Shown here: positions 48,489-57,896 of the stretch, in pieces
Layout of the letters: every line of letters starts with the position of its first letter
How positions within the stretch are numbered: position 1 is the first letter of the stretch
Assembly: GCF_900088825.1 (NCBI RefSeq)
Contig: NZ_LT592171.1
Location: 1,176,503 to 1,240,502, forward strand
Length of the DNA: 64,000 nt
Reading direction: 5' to 3'
DNA from: Thiomonas delicata
Lineage (GTDB): Bacteria; Pseudomonadota; Gammaproteobacteria; Burkholderiales; Burkholderiaceae_C
The notes under the pieces: generated by a model
What the model was told of the DNA's origin: nothing
Database searches by the model: none
Seen by the model: the letters and a program-made list of their open reading frames with translations, nothing else
Position numbers and translations under genes: made by a program

Positions 48489-49568
48489 CTACGCGTGGCG
48501 CCGGCTTCCGGGCGCCTGGATCAGGGCCAGGCTGAGCGAGCCGCTCGACGCCCAGATCCGCCCAGCCAGGCTCATGTGCGTGACATGAAGGCGCACTTGC
48601 ATGCGGTCTGCCTGCAGGCGCAAACGGGCGAACTCGGGCCAGGCTTGCAGCTCGCGGATACTTCCATCGAAACTGATTTGTAGATGGGTTCCCTGTGGGC
48701 CGCCATCCTGCAGCGCTTTCTCGGCGATGGCAAAAACCTCGGATACCGCAGTGCGCCAGCGCTTGGCGCGGGCGTCGCAGTGCAAGCCTTGCGCATCGCA
48801 GGAAAGAATCGGATAGGGATTCCAAAGGCGGCTGATTCCCGCTGAACAGGCCTGAACCCAGGGGGCCAGTGCCGGATTGGCGAGCCGGGACAGGGTTGAC
48901 GCGAGGTCTGCTGGGTAGCGTGGAACCAGCCACTGCTGCGTCATCCCGGCAAGTTGCGTTGCCGCCTGTGCCACCTGGGCTGCGGGCTCCCCAGCGTCGA
49001 GTTTTTTCAAGAGGACGCGCGCCTGCAGGGCAGGGCCCGAGAGCATTGAACCTCCGTCCAGGCAAAGCACCTGGAGTTCCGGGGCGAGTCCTCGGCTGCG
49101 GCGCATCTCATGAATTTCCTCCAGATGCTGCAGCAGCAGGGTCTGCAGGGCGGCTGCGGGATCGCTGAGCGCGCGCATCGAGCCGATATAGATCAGCCAG
49201 TCGGCATTGACGGCGATGTTCGGATAGAGGCGGTATTCCAGTCCCTCGACGCTGGGCGCGGCGATCTGCGCCGTGCGCAAGCGTTCGCGGCTGAGGTGGC
49301 GCAACTCGCTGCGCTTCTCGCGCAGACCCTTGTCCATGAACGTGCGCCCAGGCCACTGAATCGCCAGCGGCAGGACACGCATGCGCGGATTTTGGGTCAT
49401 CGCCCCCGAGGTGTCGGCGGCCGCGTCGACCATGACCACACCATAAGGATTTTGCTGCCGCTGCGGATTGACCGGCAGGGCCAACTCGCGCTCGGGCCTT
49501 TGCTGCTGGGTCGAAGCAAACCCCAACAGGTACTCGTTCTTGTTGCTTTCATACGAAGTCGTGGCCAT
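48489..49568 (-). CDS. hypothetical protein, unrecognised
   Basis: I do not recognise this 359-residue protein. It has no signal peptide and no membrane segment. The first 60 residues are polar and Gln/Arg/Pro-rich (ASTQQQRPERELALPVNPQRQQNPYG). The middle contains a Tyr/Asp-rich stretch (RLYPNIAVNADWLIYIGSM) and helical regions (LQTLLLQHLEEIHEMRRSR), and the C-terminal part has several Trp. It sits 58 nt downstream of ppsR on the same strand, probably co-transcribed. Coding is supported by length and by a start 20 nt after a purine-rich stretch. It appears to be inserted into the usual rnhB-methylase-ppsR-ppsA order. Confidence 0.6.
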   Translation of the reverse strand: MATTSYESNKNEYLLGFASTQQQRPERELALPVNPQRQQNPYGVVMVDAAADTSGAMTQNPRMRVLPLAIQWPGRTFMDKGLREKRSELRHLSRERLRTAQIAAPSVEGLEYRLYPNIAVNADWLIYIGSMRALSDPAAALQTLLLQHLEEIHEMRRSRGLAPELQVLCLDGGSMLSGPALQARVLLKKLDAGEPAAQVAQAATQLAGMTQQWLVPRYPADLASTLSRLANPALAPWVQACSAGISRLWNPYPILSCDAQGLHCDARAKRWRTAVSEVFAIAEKALQDGGPQGTHLQISFDGSIRELQAWPEFARLRLQADRMQVRLHVTHMSLAGRIWASSGSLSLALIQAPGSRRHA

Positions 49569-49626
49569 GGTTGCTCGAGGTTGGGGTTGCGGCGGGAATC
49601 AACCCGTGCGCGGCGGTCGCCAGGTT

Positions 49627-50457
49627 TCAGTATTCCAGACGATCGGGGCGGATGAGTTGAAGGATGGTGGTGGCGATCTCCTCGATCGATTTGTGCGTGG
49701 ATGACAGCCAGCGTATGCCTTCGCGTCGCATCAGCCGTTCTGCTTCCGCGACCTCCTCGACGCAATTCGGCAGCGACGCGTAGTTGCTGCCGGGTTTGCG
49801 TTCGGTACGAATCGCGCTCAGTCGCTCGGGAGCGATGCTCAGTCCAAACAGCTTCGTGCGATGCGGCACCAAGGCCGATGGAAGGCTCATGCGGGAAAAA
49901 TCTTCCGGGATGAGCGGATAGTTTGCCGCGCGCACGCCGTGCTGCATCGCGAGATAGAGCGAAGTCGGCGTTTTGCCGCTGCGTGAAACCCCAACCAGAA
50001 TCACGTCGGCCAAGGCCAGATTGCGGGAAGACTGGCCATCGTCGTGCATCAACGCGAAATTGATGGCGTCCATGCGGTCGGCATAGCGCGAGCTGCTCGT
50101 GACTTCGGAGAACTGGCCGATGCGGTGGTTCGACTTGATGCCGAACGCCGTTTCCAGGGGCTCGATAAACGTGGTGAACATGTCCAGGACCAAGCCGCTG
50201 CATTCCCGTATGACATGCAAGACATCCGCATTCACCAGGGTGATGAACACGATGGGCGGGCGGCCTTCGTTGCGCGCGGCGTGGTTGATGCGTTCGACCG
50301 CCCGGTGGGCTTTGTCGACCGTGTCGACGAAAGGCAAGCGTACGCGGTGTGGATGGACGTCGAACTGCGCCAGAATCGCGTTACCGAATGTTTCGGCCGT
50401 GATCCCGGTGCCGTCGGAGACGAAGAACACGGAAGGATTGGGCATGTCGCGTTGCAT
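49627..50457 (-). CDS. ppsR: PEP synthase regulatory protein (kinase/pyrophosphorylase)
   Basis: Bifunctional DUF299-family enzyme that inactivates PEP synthase by ADP-dependent phosphorylation and reactivates it by phosphorolysis. 276 residues from ATG 50457: FFVSDGTGITAETFGNAIL near the start and a P-loop-like GVSRSGKTPTSLYLA in the second half, with NYPLIPEDF after it. A start at 50445 (MPNPSVFF) is equally possible because no clear Shine-Dalgarno precedes either. It diverges from ppsA, its target. Confidence 0.93.
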   Translation of the reverse strand: MQRDMPNPSVFFVSDGTGITAETFGNAILAQFDVHPHRVRLPFVDTVDKAHRAVERINHAARNEGRPPIVFITLVNADVLHVIRECSGLVLDMFTTFIEPLETAFGIKSNHRIGQFSEVTSSSRYADRMDAINFALMHDDGQSSRNLALADVILVGVSRSGKTPTSLYLAMQHGVRAANYPLIPEDFSRMSLPSALVPHRTKLFGLSIAPERLSAIRTERKPGSNYASLPNCVEEVAEAERLMRREGIRWLSSTHKSIEEIATTILQLIRPDRLEY

Positions 50458-50639
50458 CAAAAAGGGAAGCTGGGCCTAGAATCCCAGGCATAGACCAGCC
50501 TGCACGGCTTCGCACCAGCGCGCATCTGCGGACATCTCATGACTGCATCAGAACAGGACCAACAACACATGCAGCCTCCGTGTTTGCCTAGCCGTGGCAG
50601 GACTTGCCCAGTTTTCTTTCATTCTATTGAGGGTTGTCC

Positions 50640-53039
50640 ATGTCAAATCAAAGCCAGGTGCGCTTTAGCGACACCGATTGGGTGGTGCCATTCGAGCGGT
50701 TGAGAATGCAGGATGTCGACGTGGTGGGCGGTAAGAACGCCTCCCTCGGCGAAATGATCAGCCAACTCACAGCAAGCGGCGTGCGCGTTCCAGGAGGTTT
50801 TGCCACCACGGCTTACGCCTTTCGCCAGTTTTTGCAGCAGGGCGGGCTCGATGCGCGGATCAGGCAGGCCCTCGATCAGCTCGATGCCGACGACGTGCGC
50901 GCCTTGGCCAGCACGGGCGCGAGTATCCGCCAGTGGGTGCTGGAAACGCCCCTGCCGGCCGGGCTTGAGCACTCCATCCGCGAGCATTTCGGCAAACTCG
51001 CAGCCGACCAACCCGATGCCAGCTTTGCCGTCAGGTCTTCCGCGACGGCCGAGGATCTACCTGACGCCTCTTTCGCCGGGCAACAGGAAACGTATCTGAA
51101 CGTCACGGGCATTGATGCCGTGCTCGACAAGGTGAGGCATGTGTTCGCCTCCATGTTCAATGACCGCGCCATTTCCTACCGCGTTCACCAGGGCTTCGAG
51201 CATCACCAGGTGGCCTTGTCGGCCGGGATCCAGCGCATGGTGCGCAGCGATCTGGGCGCGGCCGGCGTCATGTTCACGCTGGACACGGAATCCGGTTTCG
51301 AGGACGTCGTCTTCATCACGTCTTCCTACGGTCTTGGTGAAACCGTGGTGCAAGGCGCGGTGAACCCGGATGAGTTCTATGTCTTCAAGCCCACATTGCG
51401 CGCGGGGAAATCCGCCGTCATTCGTCGAAATCTGGGGTCCAAGCTGCTACGCATGGAATTCGCGCCCCCTGGCTCCGCACATCTCGTGCAGACCGTGGAT
51501 ACGCCTTCGGAACTACGCAATCGCTACAGCCTGGGTGACGCGGAGGTCACGGAACTGGCCAAATTCGCGCTGACCATCGAACAGCATTACGGCAGACCCA
51601 TGGATATCGAATGGGGCAAGGATGGCAAGGATGGGCATCTTTACATCCTGCAGGCCCGTCCGGAAACCGTCAAATCACGCGCGCAGGGACGCATCGAGCA
51701 GCGTTATACCTTGATGCAAAAGAGCGCGGCCCTTGTGACTGGGCGCGCCATCGGCCAGAAGATCGGCGCCGGTCCGGTTCGCGTGGTGAACTCCGTTGCC
51801 GAAATGGACCAGGTCCGGGCGGGCGACATCCTGGTGACCGACATGACCGACCCGAACTGGGAGCCGGTGATGAAAAGAGCTTCGGCCATCGTCACGAATC
51901 GAGGCGGCCGCACATGCCACGCCGCGATCATCGCGCGGGAGATGGGTATTCCTGCCGTGGTGGGCTGTGGCGACGCCACCGAGTTGCTCAAGGACGGCAT
52001 GCTGGTCACGGTGTCTTGCGCCGAAGGTGATACGGGAATTGTCTACGAGGGGTTGCTGGAAACCGCCGTGAACGAAGTCAAGCGCGGCGAAATGCCCGAC
52101 ATTCCGTTGAAGATCATGATGAATGTCGGCAATCCGCAGCTGGCATTCGATTTCTCGCAGATCCCGAATGCCGGCGTTGGACTTGCGCGATTGGAGTTCA
52201 TCATCAACAACAACATTGCCGTGCATCCGCGCGCCGTGCTTGAATATCCCAATGTCGACGCCGACCTGAAGAAGGCTGTGGAGAGTGTGGCGCGCGGTCA
52301 CGCGAGCCCGCGCGCGTTTTACATCGACAAATTGACCGAGGGCATCGCCACCATCGGCGCGGCCTTCTATCCCAAGTCGGTCATCGTTCGCCTGTCGGAT
52401 TTCAAATCCAACGAGTACAAGAAGCTGATTGGCGGGTCGCGCTACGAGCCCGATGAAGAGAATCCTATGCTGGGCTTCCGCGGAGCGTCGCGTTATGTCT
52501 CGCCTGATTTTGCGCAGAGCTTCGAGATGGAGTGCATCGCACTCAAGCGCGTGCGCGACGAGATGGGGCTGACCAATGTCGAAATCATGGTGCCGTTCGT
52601 GCGCACCTTGTCCGAAGCGCAGGGCGTTGTCGAACTGTTGGCGCGCAATGGCCTCAAGCGCGGCGAGAACGGCTTGCGCCTGATCATGATGTGCGAGGTG
52701 CCGTCGAATGCCGTGCTGGCATCCGATTTCCTGAAGTTCTTCGATGGGTTCTCGATCGGCTCGAACGACCTGACCCAGCTCACGCTCGGCCTGGACCGCG
52801 ATTCCGGACTCGTGGCCGAGGCCTTCGACGAACGCGATCCGGCCGTGCTGGCGCTCATCAAGCAGGCGATCGACGCGTGCCGGGCCGAGGGCAAATACAT
52901 CGGCATCTGCGGCCAGGGGCCGTCGGATCACCCCGATCTGGCGCAATGGCTGATGGAGCAGGGCATCGGATCGATTTCGCTCAATCCGGATACCGTGGTT
53001 GCGACCTGGCAGGCTCTGGCCGGCAAGCCCTTGCAGTGA
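50640..53039 (+). CDS. ppsA: phosphoenolpyruvate synthase
   Basis: Makes PEP from pyruvate and ATP with release of AMP and phosphate, for gluconeogenesis from three-carbon substrates. 799 residues: N-terminal ATP-grasp domain ([33 protein letters not shown]), the swivelling phosphohistidine domain with [21 protein letters not shown] (catalytic His), and the C-terminal PEP/pyruvate TIM barrel with [12 protein letters not shown] and [12 protein letters not shown] 50640 has GAGG 7 nt upstream; a TTG two codons earlier is less likely. ppsR upstream encodes its regulator. Confidence 0.96.
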   Translation: MSNQSQVRFSDTDWVVPFERLRMQDVDVVGGKNASLGEMISQLTASGVRVPGGFATTAYAFRQFLQQGGLDARIRQALDQLDADDVRALASTGASIRQWVLETPLPAGLEHSIREHFGKLAADQPDASFAVRSSATAEDLPDASFAGQQETYLNVTGIDAVLDKVRHVFASMFNDRAISYRVHQGFEHHQVALSAGIQRMVRSDLGAAGVMFTLDTESGFEDVVFITSSYGLGETVVQGAVNPDEFYVFKPTLRAGKSAVIRRNLGSKLLRMEFAPPGSAHLVQTVDTPSELRNRYSLGDAEVTELAKFALTIEQHYGRPMDIEWGKDGKDGHLYILQARPETVKSRAQGRIEQRYTLMQKSAALVTGRAIGQKIGAGPVRVVNSVAEMDQVRAGDILVTDMTDPNWEPVMKRASAIVTNRGGRTCHAAIIAREMGIPAVVGCGDATELLKDGMLVTVSCAEGDTGIVYEGLLETAVNEVKRGEMPDIPLKIMMNVGNPQLAFDFSQIPNAGVGLARLEFIINNNIAVHPRAVLEYPNVDADLKKAVESVARGHASPRAFYIDKLTEGIATIGAAFYPKSVIVRLSDFKSNEYKKLIGGSRYEPDEENPMLGFRGASRYVSPDFAQSFEMECIALKRVRDEMGLTNVEIMVPFVRTLSEAQGVVELLARNGLKRGENGLRLIMMCEVPSNAVLASDFLKFFDGFSIGSNDLTQLTLGLDRDSGLVAEAFDERDPAVLALIKQAIDACRAEGKYIGICGQGPSDHPDLAQWLMEQGIGSISLNPDTVVATWQALAGKPLQ

Positions 53040-53041
53040 TC

Positions 53042-53131
53042 TATAATTAAATGTTTCTTTGCCACACCGGGCCTGACGCCCCGGGTGGCTTTATCCGTAA
53101 AGAAGCCCCGAGCGGGTTAGAAGGAGTCTCT
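53042..53131 (+). promoter_or_regulatory. rpsF promoter box and structured leader
   Basis: TATAAT at 53042-53047, just after the ppsA stop, is a good -10, although I see no clear -35. The next 85 nt contain a hairpin of GCCACACCGGG with CCCGGGTGGC (about 53061-53089; 10 bp with one bulged A). The S6-S18 complex represses its own operon in many bacteria by binding an rpsF leader RNA, so this is a candidate. The hairpin could instead be a weak ppsA terminator, as it is followed by only a short T-rich stretch. Confidence 0.45.
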
Positions 53132-53494
53132 ATGCGTCACTATGAAATCGTTCTCATCATCCATCCCGACCAGAGCGAGCAGGTTCCCGCGATGGTCGAG
53201 CGCTACAAGGGCGTTGTCACCAGCAAGGGCGGTGTGGTTCACCGCTTCGAGGATTGGGGGCGCCGCCAGATGGCTTACCAGATCCAGAAGCTGGCCAAGG
53301 CTCACTACCTGTGCTTGAACATCGAGGCCAACCAGGACGTGCTGCAGGAACTCGAGCACAGCTTCAAGTTCAGCGACGCGGTGCTGCGCCACCTGATCGT
53401 CAAGATGGACAAGGCTGAAACCCAGCCTTCCATCATGATGCGCTCGGTCGAGCGCGAAGAGGCCCGCAAGGCGCAGCCGGAGCAAGTTGCCTGA
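53132..53494 (+). CDS. rpsF: 30S ribosomal protein S6
   Basis: 120 residues, ferredoxin-like fold: [25 protein letters not shown], the conserved [15 protein letters not shown], and the helical C-terminal tail. A perfect AAGGAG lies 6 nt before ATG 53132. It is the first gene of rpsF-priB-rpsR-rplI, and its stop overlaps the probable priB start. Confidence 0.97.
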   Translation: MRHYEIVLIIHPDQSEQVPAMVERYKGVVTSKGGVVHRFEDWGRRQMAYQIQKLAKAHYLCLNIEANQDVLQELEHSFKFSDAVLRHLIVKMDKAETQPSIMMRSVEREEARKAQPEQVA

Positions 53495-53820
53495 GCATCA
53501 ACCGACTCGAGATACTCGCGGCAGTGGTCGAGCGCGGTCGTCTGCGCTATACGCCGGCCGGCATCGAAGTCTTGGATCTGCGTTTGACCCATGCATCGAC
53601 TCAGCATGTCGGCACGCAGGCTCAGCACATCGAATTGGACTTGCAAGGCGTCGCCTTCGCCGAGATGGCCTGCAAACTCCAATACGTGGAGGCAGGCCAG
53701 ACTCTGCGACTCGCCGGATTCCTGATGCCCAATCGTCGCGGATCTCGAACACTCAAACTGAACATCACCGAATGGATTGAGGAGCCTGAACATGGCCTTT
53801 TTCAAGAAAACCGATCGTAA
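53491..53820 (+). CDS. priB: primosomal replication protein N (PriB), non-ATG start
   Basis: OB-fold single-stranded DNA-binding protein of the PriA restart primosome. The frame has no in-frame ATG. GTG 53524 would remove the first strand ([11 protein letters not shown]), which betaproteobacterial PriB proteins carry before [13 protein letters not shown]. The CTG at 53491 overlaps the rpsF stop (CTGA) and has a GGAG 8 nt upstream, so I favour it, with ATC 53497 as the alternative. It gives 109 residues. The 3' end overlaps rpsR by 29 nt. GTG 53524 is the conservative choice for software. Confidence 0.8.
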   Translation: MSINRLEILAAVVERGRLRYTPAGIEVLDLRLTHASTQHVGTQAQHIELDLQGVAFAEMACKLQYVEAGQTLRLAGFLMPNRRGSRTLKLNITEWIEEPEHGLFQENRS

Positions 53821-54073
53821 GAACAAACCCAAGCGCAACCAGCAATCGTCGCTGTTCAAGCGCAAGCGTTTTTGCCGCTTCACCGTCGCGGGCGTCGAGC
53901 GCATCGACTACAAGGATCTGGACACCCTGCGCGAATTCCTGGCCGAGAACGCCAAGATCATTCCAGCCCGCCTGACCGGTACGCGCGCGATTTACCAGCG
54001 CCAGCTCAACACGGCCATCAAGCGCGCCCGTTTCCTGGCTCTGATGCCGTTCTCCGACCAGCACAAGAGCTGA
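53792..54073 (+). CDS. rpsR: 30S ribosomal protein S18
   Basis: 93 residues. The basic N-terminus is followed by [40 protein letters not shown] and the helical [22 protein letters not shown], all standard. ATG 53792 has GAGGAG about 8 nt upstream, inside the end of priB; an in-frame ATG at 53777 would add five unrelated residues. S18 pairs with S6 in the ribosome. Confidence 0.97.
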   Translation: MAFFKKTDRKNKPKRNQQSSLFKRKRFCRFTVAGVERIDYKDLDTLREFLAENAKIIPARLTGTRAIYQRQLNTAIKRARFLALMPFSDQHKS

Positions 54074-54090
54074 ATAGCAAAGGACATCCC

Positions 54091-54543
54091 ATGCAAGTCA
54101 TCCTGCTCGAAAAAGTGACCAATCTCGGCAACCTCGGCGATGTGGTCAAGGTGAAAGACGGCTACGGCCGTAATTTCCTGATTCCTCAACGCAAAGCACG
54201 TACCGCGACGGCGCAGGCCCTGCGCGAATTCGAAGCCAAGCGCGCCGAATTGGAAAAGCTGGCGGCCGAGAAACTCGCCGCTGCCCAGGAACTGGCCAAG
54301 AAAATGGAGGGCATGACGGTTCAACTCGTCCAGAAAGCCGGCGTCGACGGCCGGCTGTTTGGCTCCGTGACCAACCACGACATCGCCGAGGCTCTCGGTA
54401 AGCAGGGCTTCACCGTGCCGAAGGCCGCGATGCGTATGCCGAACGGCCCTCTCAAGGCCGTGGGTGATCACGCGGTTGAGGTGTCCTTGGCCACCGACGT
54501 GACCGTAAGCATCACCGTTTCGGTGCTGGGCGAGCACGTTTGA
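54091..54543 (+). CDS. rplI: 50S ribosomal protein L9
   Basis: 150 residues: N-terminal [32 protein letters not shown], a long connecting helix (about 40-75, [23 protein letters not shown]) and the C-terminal domain with [17 protein letters not shown]. An AAAGGA lies about 6 nt before the ATG. It is the last gene of the operon, followed by a strong terminator. Confidence 0.97.
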   Translation: MQVILLEKVTNLGNLGDVVKVKDGYGRNFLIPQRKARTATAQALREFEAKRAELEKLAAEKLAAAQELAKKMEGMTVQLVQKAGVDGRLFGSVTNHDIAEALGKQGFTVPKAAMRMPNGPLKAVGDHAVEVSLATDVTVSITVSVLGEHV

Positions 54544-54564
54544 GGCCCACGCCTTTGACGATCG

Positions 54565-54588
54565 AGCCGCGCTATGCGCGGCTTTTTT
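54565..54588 (+). terminator. rho-independent terminator after rplI
   Basis: AGCCGCGC (54565-54572) pairs fully with GCGCGGCT (54576-54583) around a TAT loop, running into six T residues (54583-54588). It ends the rpsF-rplI operon 22 nt after the rplI stop and separates it from dnaB. Confidence 0.88.
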
Positions 54589-54643
54589 ATCCCTGAAATC
54601 TTGTTTACCCCGCCGCTGCTGTCTCGCTGGTAAAGTCCTCGCC

Positions 54644-56008
54644 ATGTCCGCCCTGATGGATTCCGCAATCGAAGGTTTGCGTACGCCGCCGCATTCGGCG
54701 GAAGCTGAGCAGTCGGTGCTCGGAGGCCTGCTGCTCGACAACCAGGCTTTCGACCGTGTTGCCGACATCCTGCACGTCAGTTTTTTTTATCGCCATGAAC
54801 ACCGGCTCATTTATCAGACCATCAGCGCATTAATCCAGGCGACCAAGCCAGCCGATGTCATTACGGTCCTCGAAGCCTTGCAGTTGCAAGGGCAGGCCGA
54901 ATCTTGCGGAGGACTGGTTTACCTCAACAGCCTGGCTCAAAGCGTACCGAGTGCGGCCAATATTCGTCGCTATGCGGAGATCGTTCGCGAACGCGCCATC
55001 TTGCGCAATCTCGTCACGATCAGTGACGAGATTGCGCAAAGTGCGCTCAACCCGCAAGGCAGAGCGGTGCAGCAGATCCTCGACGAAGCCGAGTCGAGGA
55101 TCTTTGCCATTTCGGAAGACGGGGCGCGCGGCAAGGCGGGTTTCCAGCCGATGAAGCAATTGTTGGGCGAATTGTTGGACCGCGTGCAGCAACTCTCCGA
55201 GCATGGCGGTTCCGATATCACCGGTGTGGCGACGGGGTTTGCCGACCTCGATCGCATGACGGCGGGGATGCAACCGGGCGATCTTGTGATCATTGCCGGC
55301 CGTCCATCGATGGGGAAAACCTCCTTTGCCCTCAATATCGCCGAGCACGTGGCGGTCAATGAGCAGTTGCCGGTTGCCGTGTTCAGCATGGAAATGGGGG
55401 CCTCGCAACTTGTTCTGCGCATTGTGGGCTCGATGGGGCGCATCGACCAATCGCATCTGCGAACCGGGCAACTCACCGAAGACGAGTGGTCGCGTTTGCC
55501 CGAGACCATTGAACGCTTGGACGACGTGCAACTCCACATCGACGAGGCTCCGGCGCTCAATCCGCTGGAAGTTCGTGCCAGGGCGCGTCGCCTGGCCCGA
55601 CAATGCGGCAAACTCGGCCTGATCGTGATCGATTACCTGCAGTTGATGACGTCCTCGCGCGACGGTGAGAATCGGGCGACGGAGATCTCCGAGATTTCCC
55701 GTTCGCTGAAGGCTCTGGCGAAAGAACTGGCTTGTCCCGTGATCGCCCTGTCACAGCTCAATCGTGACCTCGAGAAACGTACCGACCGCCGTCCCGTGAT
55801 GAGCGACCTGCGCGAGTCCGGCGCCATCGAGCAGGATGCCGACGTGATCCTGTTCATCTACCGCGACGAGGTCTACAACAAGGATTCGAAGGACCAAGGC
55901 GTGGCCGAGATCATCATCGGCAAGCAGCGTAACGGGCCCATCGGGACCGTGAATCTGGCCTTCCTGCGCCAGCTCACGCGATTCGAGAATCTGGCGCGCG
56001 AGTTCTGA
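54644..56008 (+). CDS. dnaB: replicative DNA helicase DnaB
   Basis: Hexameric 5'-3' helicase at the replication fork, 454 residues. The N-terminal helical domain (PHSAEAEQSVLGGLLLD, residues about 15-115) interacts with primase; the RecA-like C-domain has Walker A GRPSMGKTS (about 219-227), SMEMGASQLVLR, Walker B IVIDYLQLM, SQLNRDLEKR and DLRESGAIEQDADVILF. No intein interrupts it. It converges with phoH, 11 nt apart, without a visible terminator. Confidence 0.97.
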   Translation: MSALMDSAIEGLRTPPHSAEAEQSVLGGLLLDNQAFDRVADILHVSFFYRHEHRLIYQTISALIQATKPADVITVLEALQLQGQAESCGGLVYLNSLAQSVPSAANIRRYAEIVRERAILRNLVTISDEIAQSALNPQGRAVQQILDEAESRIFAISEDGARGKAGFQPMKQLLGELLDRVQQLSEHGGSDITGVATGFADLDRMTAGMQPGDLVIIAGRPSMGKTSFALNIAEHVAVNEQLPVAVFSMEMGASQLVLRIVGSMGRIDQSHLRTGQLTEDEWSRLPETIERLDDVQLHIDEAPALNPLEVRARARRLARQCGKLGLIVIDYLQLMTSSRDGENRATEISEISRSLKALAKELACPVIALSQLNRDLEKRTDRRPVMSDLRESGAIEQDADVILFIYRDEVYNKDSKDQGVAEIIIGKQRNGPIGTVNLAFLRQLTRFENLAREF

Positions 56009-56019
56009 GCAGGAGGACC

Positions 56020-57711
56020 CTAGAGAATTTCGGTGGCGTAATCCGCAAGGCGGCTGCGCTCGCCGCGCGCCAGGGTGATATGCCCGCTGTGCTTCCAGCC
56101 CTTGAAGCGATCCACCACATAGGTCAGGCCCGAACTGCCTTCGCTGAGGTAGGGGGTGTCGATCTGGGCGATATTGCCCATGCAGATCAACTTGGTCCCG
56201 GGTCCGGCACGGGTGATCAGCGTCTTCATTTGCTTCGGCGTCAGGTTCTGGGCTTCGTCGATGATGACGAACTTATTCAGGAAGGTGCGGCCACGCATGA
56301 AATTCATGCTCTTGATTTTGATCTTCGAGCGGATGAGTTCCTGGGTTGCCGCACGGCCCCATTCACCGCCCTGCGAAGCGCCGCCAGCCTGATTCAACAC
56401 TTCGAGATTGTCGTCCAGCGCGCCCATCCACGGCGACATCTTTTCTTCTTCCGTGCCGGGCAGGTAGCCGATGTCCTCGCCGACGGGCACCGTGACGCGC
56501 GTCATGATGATTTCGTTGTAGCGGCGATCTTCCAGGACTTGGTGCAGGCCAGCGGCCAAGGCAAGCAGGGTCTTTCCCGTTCCCGCCTGGCCGGTGAGCG
56601 TGACAAAGTCCACTTCCGGGTCGAGCAGCAGGTTCAGAGCGAAGTTCTGCTCCCGATTGCGCGCGGTCACGCCCCATACCCCATTTTTCTGGTGGCTGTA
56701 ATCGCGTATGACCTGCAGTACCGCCGTGGATGCGCGAATCTCCTTCACGCGGGCGTACAGTGGGGTCGCGCTAGGGGATTCCCAGTAAACGGCCTGATTG
56801 ACCAGCATGGCCGAAACCAGCGGACCTTGCAGGCGGTAGTAGGTGTGTCCGCCCTGCTGCCAGCTTTCCACGGACTGGGTTTGCTGTTCCCAGAAATCCG
56901 CCGGCAAGGGCAGCACGCCGCTATAGAGCAGATCGGCATCATCCAGGGTTTTGTCGTTGGCGTAGTCTTCCGCGTGCAAGCCCAAGGCGCGAGCCTTGAC
57001 TCGCATATTGATGTCCTTGGACACGAGCACCACGGGACGATCGGGGTTGGCTAGTGTCAGGGCCTGCAAGACCGCCAGGATCTGGTTGTCGGCCTTGCCT
57101 TGGGGCAAGGCCTCGGGTAGGCGCGCTTCATGCGCCTTCGTCTGGAAGAACAGACGGCCGCGCGCTTCACGGTGCCCCGTGTGATCGAGACGGATGCCTG
57201 TTTCGATGCTGCCTTCGACGCCAGCGACCAGAGCATCCAGCTCACGGCTGGCTTGGCGCGCATTGCGTGCCACTTCCGACATGCCTTTTTTATGCCCGTC
57301 GAGTTCTTCGAGCGTGACCATGGGCAAATAAACGTCGTGCTCCTCGAAGCGGAACAGCGAGGTCGGATCGTGCATCAGCACATTGGTATCCAGCATGAAC
57401 AGCTTGGAGACCTCCGGAGCCTGCGCCGCAGAGCGCTTGGCAGGTTTGCGCGGCGCCTTGGCGTTTTCTGAAGGGGACGCTGCCGCCACCAAGACTTCGC
57501 CAACAGGCCCGGTGGCCGGCAACAAGTCGCGCACAGGGGATGCAGTCATTGGTGCAATTTGCGCTTTTTGCGCGGGCCGCGCTTGAGAAGGTTTTGCCGA
57601 AGCCGCGCGCGCCTTGACTGGAGGATGAACATTCACGGCCTCGGTTGTCGCCGGCGTCGAGGACGCCTTGACCAGTGATCCGAGTTTCGAGGGAGGCTTG
57701 GGCAGGGGCAT
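56020..57711 (-). CDS. PIN-domain PhoH-like ATPase (PhoH2 type)
   Basis: 563 residues. Residues 1-100 are low-complexity, Ala/Pro/Lys-rich and probably disordered. A PIN nuclease-like domain follows (LDTNVLMHDP at 107-116, with later acidic residues), then the PhoH NTPase (about 340-563) with Walker A GQAGTGKTLLALAAG and the Walker B-type FVIIDEAQNLTP. PhoH2 proteins are RNA helicase/ribonuclease fusions in studied actinobacteria; the role here is inferred from that. An internal ATG at residue 55 could be the real start. Confidence 0.85.
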   Translation of the reverse strand: MPLPKPPSKLGSLVKASSTPATTEAVNVHPPVKARAASAKPSQARPAQKAQIAPMTASPVRDLLPATGPVGEVLVAAASPSENAKAPRKPAKRSAAQAPEVSKLFMLDTNVLMHDPTSLFRFEEHDVYLPMVTLEELDGHKKGMSEVARNARQASRELDALVAGVEGSIETGIRLDHTGHREARGRLFFQTKAHEARLPEALPQGKADNQILAVLQALTLANPDRPVVLVSKDINMRVKARALGLHAEDYANDKTLDDADLLYSGVLPLPADFWEQQTQSVESWQQGGHTYYRLQGPLVSAMLVNQAVYWESPSATPLYARVKEIRASTAVLQVIRDYSHQKNGVWGVTARNREQNFALNLLLDPEVDFVTLTGQAGTGKTLLALAAGLHQVLEDRRYNEIIMTRVTVPVGEDIGYLPGTEEEKMSPWMGALDDNLEVLNQAGGASQGGEWGRAATQELIRSKIKIKSMNFMRGRTFLNKFVIIDEAQNLTPKQMKTLITRAGPGTKLICMGNIAQIDTPYLSEGSSGLTYVVDRFKGWKHSGHITLARGERSRLADYATEIL

Positions 57712-57775
57712 GACGGTTGGAGTGGGAAAAGAAACTCAGAGTGAATTGCTGTGCTGAACGAGCACGCATGCCTGA

Positions 57776-57819
57776 GAAACAAAACAACCGCCGTTCGGTC
57801 GAGACCAAAGGGCGGTTGT
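57776..57819 (-). terminator. rho-independent terminator after the bcp gene (minus strand)
   Basis: Read on the minus strand, ACAACCGCC (57819-57811) pairs with GGCGGTTGT (57792-57784), nine perfect base pairs around a loop that itself holds a short GGTC/GACC stem. It is followed by TTTGTTTC. It lies about 80 nt beyond the bcp stop and upstream of phoH. Confidence 0.7.
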
Positions 57820-57896
57820 CGGGCTGGCAGGCGAAAGGCAGAGGTCCTTGCGCCTTGGGTCTGGCGCAGAACGGACGAGCCAAGAATGATCCGGAT

